Origin: Actinomycetes bacterium
GTDB taxonomy: Bacteria > Actinomycetota > Thermoleophilia > Gaiellales > Gaiellaceae
DNA length: 35,827 nucleotides
Direction of reading: 5' to 3'
Assembly (NCBI GenBank): GCA_026708005.1
Contig: JAPOVR010000168.1
Location: forward strand, 1 to 35,827
Numbering within the stretch: the stretch's first letter is position 1; each line of letters starts with the position of its first letter. A program made the translations under genes and the position numbers. The notes under the pieces are model-generated. The model was not told the DNA's origin, ran no database searches, and saw nothing but the letters and a program-made list of their open reading frames with translations. This document shows, piece by piece, positions 31,681 through 35,827 of this stretch.

Positions 31681-31785
31681 AAACACCCGCAACGCCCCCC
31701 CCCCGCATGGACACGCCCCGCCGGGCGCTAACGCCGCGGCGAGTCAGCGCGGCTCGCCCGCGCCGCCCGCCCGCCGAGCGCACAC

Positions 31786-34233
31786 CTAGGCGACGACGAG
31801 GTTGACGAGCTTGCCGGAAACGACGACTGTCCTCCGTAGCTCTTTCCCGTCGAGCTGCCCCCGGATCTTCGGCAGCGCCGTCGCCGCCTCGATCAGATCG
31901 TCGTCGGCGAGGCCTGTCGCAACCTCGACCCGCTCTCGAACCTTCCCGTTGACCTGAACGACGAGCTCGAACGTGTCCTTCGTCAGCATGGCCGGATCGT
32001 GCTCGGGCCACGGCTCCTCCCAGAGCCGCTCGTTGCCAAGCCGCTCCCACAGCTCCTCGGCAATGTGCGGCGCGTAGGGCTGGATGAGGCTGACCGCCGT
32101 GCTGCACGCAACGTGCGCACCCGGATCGTCCGGCGCCTTCGAGATCTCGTTGACCAGCTCCATAACCGCGGCGATCGGCGTGTTGAGCCGAAACCGCCGG
32201 CCGATGTCGTCGGTGACCTTCGCGACGGTCTGATGGGCCTTGCGGGCGAGGACCGTATCCGGCTCCTCCGGGGGCGGCGTGGTCGGGACGGCCTCGTGGA
32301 CGACGCGCCAGAGGCGCTTGAGAAAGCGGCTCGTCCCCTCGATGCCGGTGTCCTGCCACTCAGCGTCGTCCTCGGCAGGCCCCATGAAGAGGATGTACAG
32401 GCGCAAGGCGTCGGCTCCAAACCGCTCGATCAGCTCGTCGGGCGCAACGACGTTGCCCTTCGACTTCGACATCTTTGCGCCGAAGCGGTAGATCATGCCC
32501 TGGGTGAAGAGCCGCAGGAAGGGCTCGCGGAATCCGACGAGCCCGAGGTCGTTCATCACCTTCGTGAAGAACCGGGCGTACATCAGGTGGAGAATCGCGT
32601 GCTCGACGCCGCCGATGTACTGGTTGATCGGCGCCCAGTAGTCGACGATCTCGCGCCGCACGGGGAGCTCCGCGCAGCGGGCATCGCAGTAGCGCAGGAA
32701 GTACCAGGAGGAGTCGACAAAGGTGTCCATCGTGTCGGTCTCGCGCTGCGCCTGCGACCCGCAGGCCGGGCAGGCAACGCACAGCCAGTCCTGCGCTGCG
32801 GCAAGCGGGGAGCGGCCCTTCGGCACGTAGTCGTCGACCTCCGGCAGGAGCACCGGAAGATCCTCCTCGGGCACCGGCACCGTGCCGCAGGCGTCGCAGT
32901 GGATCATCGGGATCGGGCAACCCCAGTAGCGCTGGCGTGACAGCAACCAGTCGCGCAGCCGGAAGTGGATGGTCCCCTTGCCGACCCCCCGATCGGCCAG
33001 CCAGCTCGTGATCTCGGTGATCGCCTCGGGCGTCTTGAGGCCTGAGAACTCGGCTGAGCTCACCGAGCGGGCCGCAGGCGACTTCTCGAGGTAGGGGAGC
33101 TCGGCCGAGGATCCGTCGCTGGGCTCGACGACCTGGCGGATCTCGAGGCCGAACTGCTCGGCGAACTCGAAGTCCCTCTCGTCGTGGCCGGGGACACCCA
33201 TGATCGCGCCCGTCCCGTACTCCATCAGCACGTAGTCGGCAATCCAGATCGGAAGCTCCTCGCCGTTGACGGGGTTCGTGATCGTTCGGCCCGTGAAAAC
33301 ACCCGTCTTCTCACGATCGGCGCTGGCCCGCGCTGCCGTCGACTCGGCCCGGACAGCCTGGACGTAACGGGCCACCTCGTCAGCACGGTCGGTGCCGGCC
33401 ACAAGGGAGCCGACGAGCGGGTGCTCCGGTGCCAGCACGAAGAACGTCGCCCCAAACAGGGTGTCGGGCCGCGTCGTGAACACGGGGATCTCGGCGTTGA
33501 GAGCGTCGATCCGGAAGACGACCTCGGCGCCCTCGGAGCGGCCGATCCAGTTGCGCTGCATCATCAGCACGCGCTCAGGCCATGACTCGAGCAGCGCCAT
33601 CTCGTCCAGGAGGCGATCGGCGTAGTCGGTGATCTTGAAGAACCACTGTTCGAGGCTCTTCGCCTCCACCGCAGTGCCGCAGCGCTCGCAGCGCCCGTCG
33701 ATAACCTGTTCGTTCGCTAGCACGGTCTGGTCGTTGGGGCACCAGTTCACAGGCGCCTCCTGCCGGTAGGCGAGCCCACGCTCGTAGAACTTGAGGAAGA
33801 GCCACTGCGTCTGCCGGTAGTACTCGGGCTCGTGGGTCGAGAACTCGCGGCTCCAGTCGATGGCCCAGCCCATCCGCGCCATCTGCGCACGGATGGCCGC
33901 GATGTTGCGCTCGGTGATCGTGCGCGGATGACCGCCTTCGTGGATCGCCGCGTTCTCTGCGGGCAGGCCGAAGGCGTCGTAGCCCATCGGCCGCAGCACC
34001 TCCATGCCGTTCCGCCGACGGAAGTGGGTGATCACGTCACCGAGCGTGTAGTTCTTGACGTGGCCCATGTGCAGATCGCCGGACGGGTACGGCAACATCT
34101 CGAGGATGTAGGTGCGGGGCGCCTCGTGGCCAGCGACCGGGAGTTCGGGATTCGGCACCGTGAAGGCCTTCTCGCGCCGCCAGAGCTCCTGCCAGCGACG
34201 CTCAACGGTCTGCGGGTCGTAGCGCTCCGTCAT
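31786..34233 (-). CDS. leuS: leucine-tRNA ligase
   Basis: Class I aminoacyl-tRNA synthetase charging tRNA-Leu. The 815-residue chain has the HIGH-type motif in [14 protein letters not shown], the KMSKS loop in [15 protein letters not shown], the CP1 editing domain with [13 protein letters not shown], a zinc-binding insertion ([12 protein letters not shown] and CDACGTVPV) and the anticodon-binding and C-terminal domains ending [15 protein letters not shown]. The ATG at 34233 starts [15 protein letters not shown], the expected N-terminus; GGGCGGGAG lies directly before it. The frame from 34401 adds 56 unrelated residues. The stop is TAG. The gene is the last with normal host composition before the right-hand low-GC segment. 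Confidence 0.97.
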   Translation of the reverse strand: MTERYDPQTVERRWQELWRREKAFTVPNPELPVAGHEAPRTYILEMLPYPSGDLHMGHVKNYTLGDVITHFRRRNGMEVLRPMGYDAFGLPAENAAIHEGGHPRTITERNIAAIRAQMARMGWAIDWSREFSTHEPEYYRQTQWLFLKFYERGLAYRQEAPVNWCPNDQTVLANEQVIDGRCERCGTAVEAKSLEQWFFKITDYADRLLDEMALLESWPERVLMMQRNWIGRSEGAEVVFRIDALNAEIPVFTTRPDTLFGATFFVLAPEHPLVGSLVAGTDRADEVARYVQAVRAESTAARASADREKTGVFTGRTITNPVNGEELPIWIADYVLMEYGTGAIMGVPGHDERDFEFAEQFGLEIRQVVEPSDGSSAELPYLEKSPAARSVSSAEFSGLKTPEAITEITSWLADRGVGKGTIHFRLRDWLLSRQRYWGCPIPMIHCDACGTVPVPEEDLPVLLPEVDDYVPKGRSPLAAAQDWLCVACPACGSQAQRETDTMDTFVDSSWYFLRYCDARCAELPVRREIVDYWAPINQYIGGVEHAILHLMYARFFTKVMNDLGLVGFREPFLRLFTQGMIYRFGAKMSKSKGNVVAPDELIERFGADALRLYILFMGPAEDDAEWQDTGIEGTSRFLKRLWRVVHEAVPTTPPPEEPDTVLARKAHQTVAKVTDDIGRRFRLNTPIAAVMELVNEISKAPDDPGAHVACSTAVSLIQPYAPHIAEELWERLGNERLWEEPWPEHDPAMLTKDTFELVVQVNGKVRERVEVATGLADDDLIEAATALPKIRGQLDGKELRRTVVVSGKLVNLVVA

Positions 34234-35137
34234 CTCCCGCCCGATGCTACCTACCGGCGCGCGCAGCACAAGCCATCCGCAAGACACACGCCGCAGCCTG
34301 CCGGCGGCCGCCGGGCAGTGAGCCAACGCGCGATGATCGACGCCGGCCCGGTGCCGCTCGCCTTCGCGCGGGGGTTGGCGCAGATGGCGGCAGTGGCTCA
34401 TGGTGCCTGTGGGCGGCGCCCTCCGTTGGAGGCGAGGTAAAGCCTCTACCCTTCCCCCCAGATCAAGTCAGACCTACAACCGGGCGACAGACAACTTTCT
34501 GCCCAACCGCATTTGCATGACTTCCGACATTACCAGGCAGTTTTGTCTCTACCGGACATACTGTGGACCGTCTGGCAATGCTGTGTGCAGCGAGTTCTGC
34601 ATGATGGAGAAGGTCGACCTCCTCGCGAGCACGCTCAGCGTGGCCAAAGGTCGACGGGCTATTGCCAGTTGATCACCCAGGGCTGCGAAGTATCTTCGAC
34701 AAGGACCCCCTATCCTTTAGCTAACCCACAGGTCTTTGCTTTACGAGCCCGACCGATAGTATTTGTCACTCAGTCATCTCGATAGCACTTCCCAGATCGT
34801 ACGAAGACGTTTGACAAATATAGCCTGCAGAAACTACTTCCACGATTGTGCATTGGCAGAGCATTCCGCTTTGATAGGCTTCCGCTTTAATTTCTCTACT
34901 ACTGGAATCATCGGCACACCTGCCCACGATCCCGTGCTTCTCAAAACCCCCAGCCTGATCCGCAATGCTATCTCCGCGATTCGCGGAGCCAGACAGGCGC
35001 CGACGTTGACTTACCGCAACAAGAGCGCTCTGCCCATAACACCAGTCGCCTCCCCTGGACTAACGACCCGCTATTCTGATAGTTGATCGCACATGACGGA
35101 GGTCACACCTCGCCACCTTAACCCTGATATGAAGAGT
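34234..35137. other. gene-free region spanning the drop from host-like to about 50% G+C
   Basis: Up to about 34450 composition matches the rest of the window; beyond that it falls sharply. No recognisable gene is present on either strand. A plus-strand frame ending at 34674 is open from 34400 and, after about 34470, has five cysteines (CMTSDITRQFC, YCGPSG, VCSEFC), but it crosses the composition boundary and matches nothing I know. Minus-strand frames are interrupted often. Confidence 0.5.
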
Positions 35138-35353
35138 TCAGCCGAAAGGCGAGTCTCCAGTCTCTTGCAGAAAGACCCGGATACAAGCGGATGGAAGATT
35201 GTTTATTCCCTCGGATTGGCGCGTAGAAAAACTCCCCGGTAGGGTCAAATATACTTCGTCGTGATGATCTTCTGCAAAACCATCCTCTGTCCTGAAGAGA
35301 AGCGATGCTGGATATCCTACAAGAATGCGAAGCGGCAGACTATCGATCGCCAC
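35138..35353 (-). CDS. small hypothetical protein in low-GC tail
   Basis: A 71-codon frame from GTG 35353 with mixed codon third positions and a protein-like composition (MAIDSLPLRILVGYP, then DHHDEVYLTLPGS). The same frame is open further upstream to an ATG at 35428 if a single TAG (35369-35371) is ignored. No ribosome site is seen. No family is recognised. It could be chance, a foreign gene fragment, or a decayed gene. Confidence 0.25.
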   Translation of the reverse strand: MAIDSLPLRILVGYPASLLFRTEDGFAEDHHDEVYLTLPGSFSTRQSEGINNLPSACIRVFLQETGDSPFG

Positions 35354-35430
35354 GGAATGCGATATGTGCTAAATAAGAGTCCATTTGTGCGGGTTAGCGA
35401 GTCCATTTTTTATTCTGCGGCGGTCCATCA

Positions 35431-35583
35431 CTAAGCAATTTCGCGCATTGCCCTCCGATTAGAATCGGCTAATGGCTCTGTCTCGGTCTGGACAAACGCT
35501 GCCTCTCTTTCAACATTTCCTGAGTTTGCTTGCTCCAATGTTATATTTACTCCGGATCTACCAGCACCCAAATCAGTCTCCAT
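35431..35583 (-). CDS. small hypothetical protein (50 aa) in low-GC tail
   Basis: The frame starts METDLGAGRSGVNITLEQAN and ends SNRRAMREIA before a TAG. The composition is hydrophilic and protein-like. Its start overlaps the end of the next upstream frame by 11 bases, and another ATG follows two bases after its stop. No Shine-Dalgarno and no recognised family. Confidence 0.22.
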   Translation of the reverse strand: METDLGAGRSGVNITLEQANSGNVEREAAFVQTETEPLADSNRRAMREIA

Positions 35584-35698
35584 TATTGGCGTTGTTATGC
35601 ATCACCTGAGGCAGTTGCAACTGCGTGCTGATGATTTGTTGTCGTCGCAGGCTCAACTCAGCAAGCTCCTGAACTAACTGCAACCAATTTTTGAGCAT
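35573..35698 (-). CDS. small hypothetical protein (41 aa), helical
   Basis: The frame MLKNWLQLVQELAELSLRRQ continues with a Gln/Leu-rich stretch and looks like an amphipathic helix or short coiled coil. It is the first of three closely packed minus-strand frames in this AT-richer tail. No ribosome site; no family recognised. Confidence 0.22.
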   Translation of the reverse strand: MLKNWLQLVQELAELSLRRQQIISTQLQLPQVMHNNANNGD

Positions 35699-35806
35699 GT
35701 GGTCGCAACATCAATTGCACATCCACACTAAGGGTGGGCCACCTGAGGGGAGCAGGTCGCTAGGGTCCTGTTTGACGTGCTCTCCTGGGGCTGGTCCGCT
35801 CTGAGT

Positions 35807-35820
35807 GTGGGGGTGTGGGT
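35807..35820 (-). repeat. right copy of 14-bp terminal inverted repeat
   Basis: GTGGGGGTGTGGGT near the right end pairs with bases 8-21. The last 90 bases are G/T-rich and unlike the AT-richer DNA before them. Confidence 0.5.
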
Positions 35821-35827
35821 CGGGGAA

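Overview
The window is about 35.8 kb of very GC-rich bacterial DNA for most of its length. Gene content and order (leuS, comEA, comEC, holA, rpsT, murJ, lepA, hemW, hrcA, dnaJ, mtaB, yqeY, phoH, ybeY, an undecaprenol-kinase/PAP2 fusion, cdd, era) point to the Actinomycetota. My best guess is a member of the Thermoleophilia (Solirubrobacterales/Gaiellales type). The class assignment is inference from gene order and composition only; no marker was compared.

Layout. Positions 1-6200 hold a catabolic-looking cluster. A truncated ThDP-dependent enzyme and a short-chain dehydrogenase lie on the minus strand. A phenylacetate-CoA-ligase-like enzyme, a metal-dependent cyclase/hydrolase, a PaaI-type thioesterase and a maleate-isomerase-like protein lie on the plus strand. 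Positions 6177-7173 are a gene-free stretch of degenerate repeats, including six copies of a 29-bp hairpin core spaced 61 bp apart. Positions 7174-11330 hold an alpha/beta hydrolase, aconitase (acnA) and tRNA-Leu(CAA); a perfect 46-bp palindrome sits between the last two. Positions 11349-26784 are a long minus-strand housekeeping series with several ATGA start-stop overlaps. It runs from murJ and lepA through heat-shock control (hrcA, dnaJ), tRNA modification (mtaB), RNA maturation (phoH, ybeY), lipid-carrier metabolism, pyrimidine and deoxyribose salvage (cdd, deoC) and the ribosome-assembly GTPase era. rpsT is divergent from murJ. holA, comEC, comEA and leuS fill 27332-34233 on the minus strand.

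Three genes are broken. The SDR and the maleate-isomerase-like gene each lack one base, and each would be repaired by restoring one G in a short G run, which looks like homopolymer under-calling. comEC has a similar missing base but also three in-frame TAG codons and altered metal-ligand positions, so it looks like a genuine pseudogene and suggests loss of DNA uptake.

From about 34.45 kb to the right end the composition drops to roughly half G+C, with no recognisable bacterial gene and only a few small minus-strand reading frames. The two extreme ends are low-complexity C/A- and G/T-rich sequence and share a 14-bp inverted repeat. The right-hand 1.4 kb is therefore either foreign DNA or a misassembled contig end.
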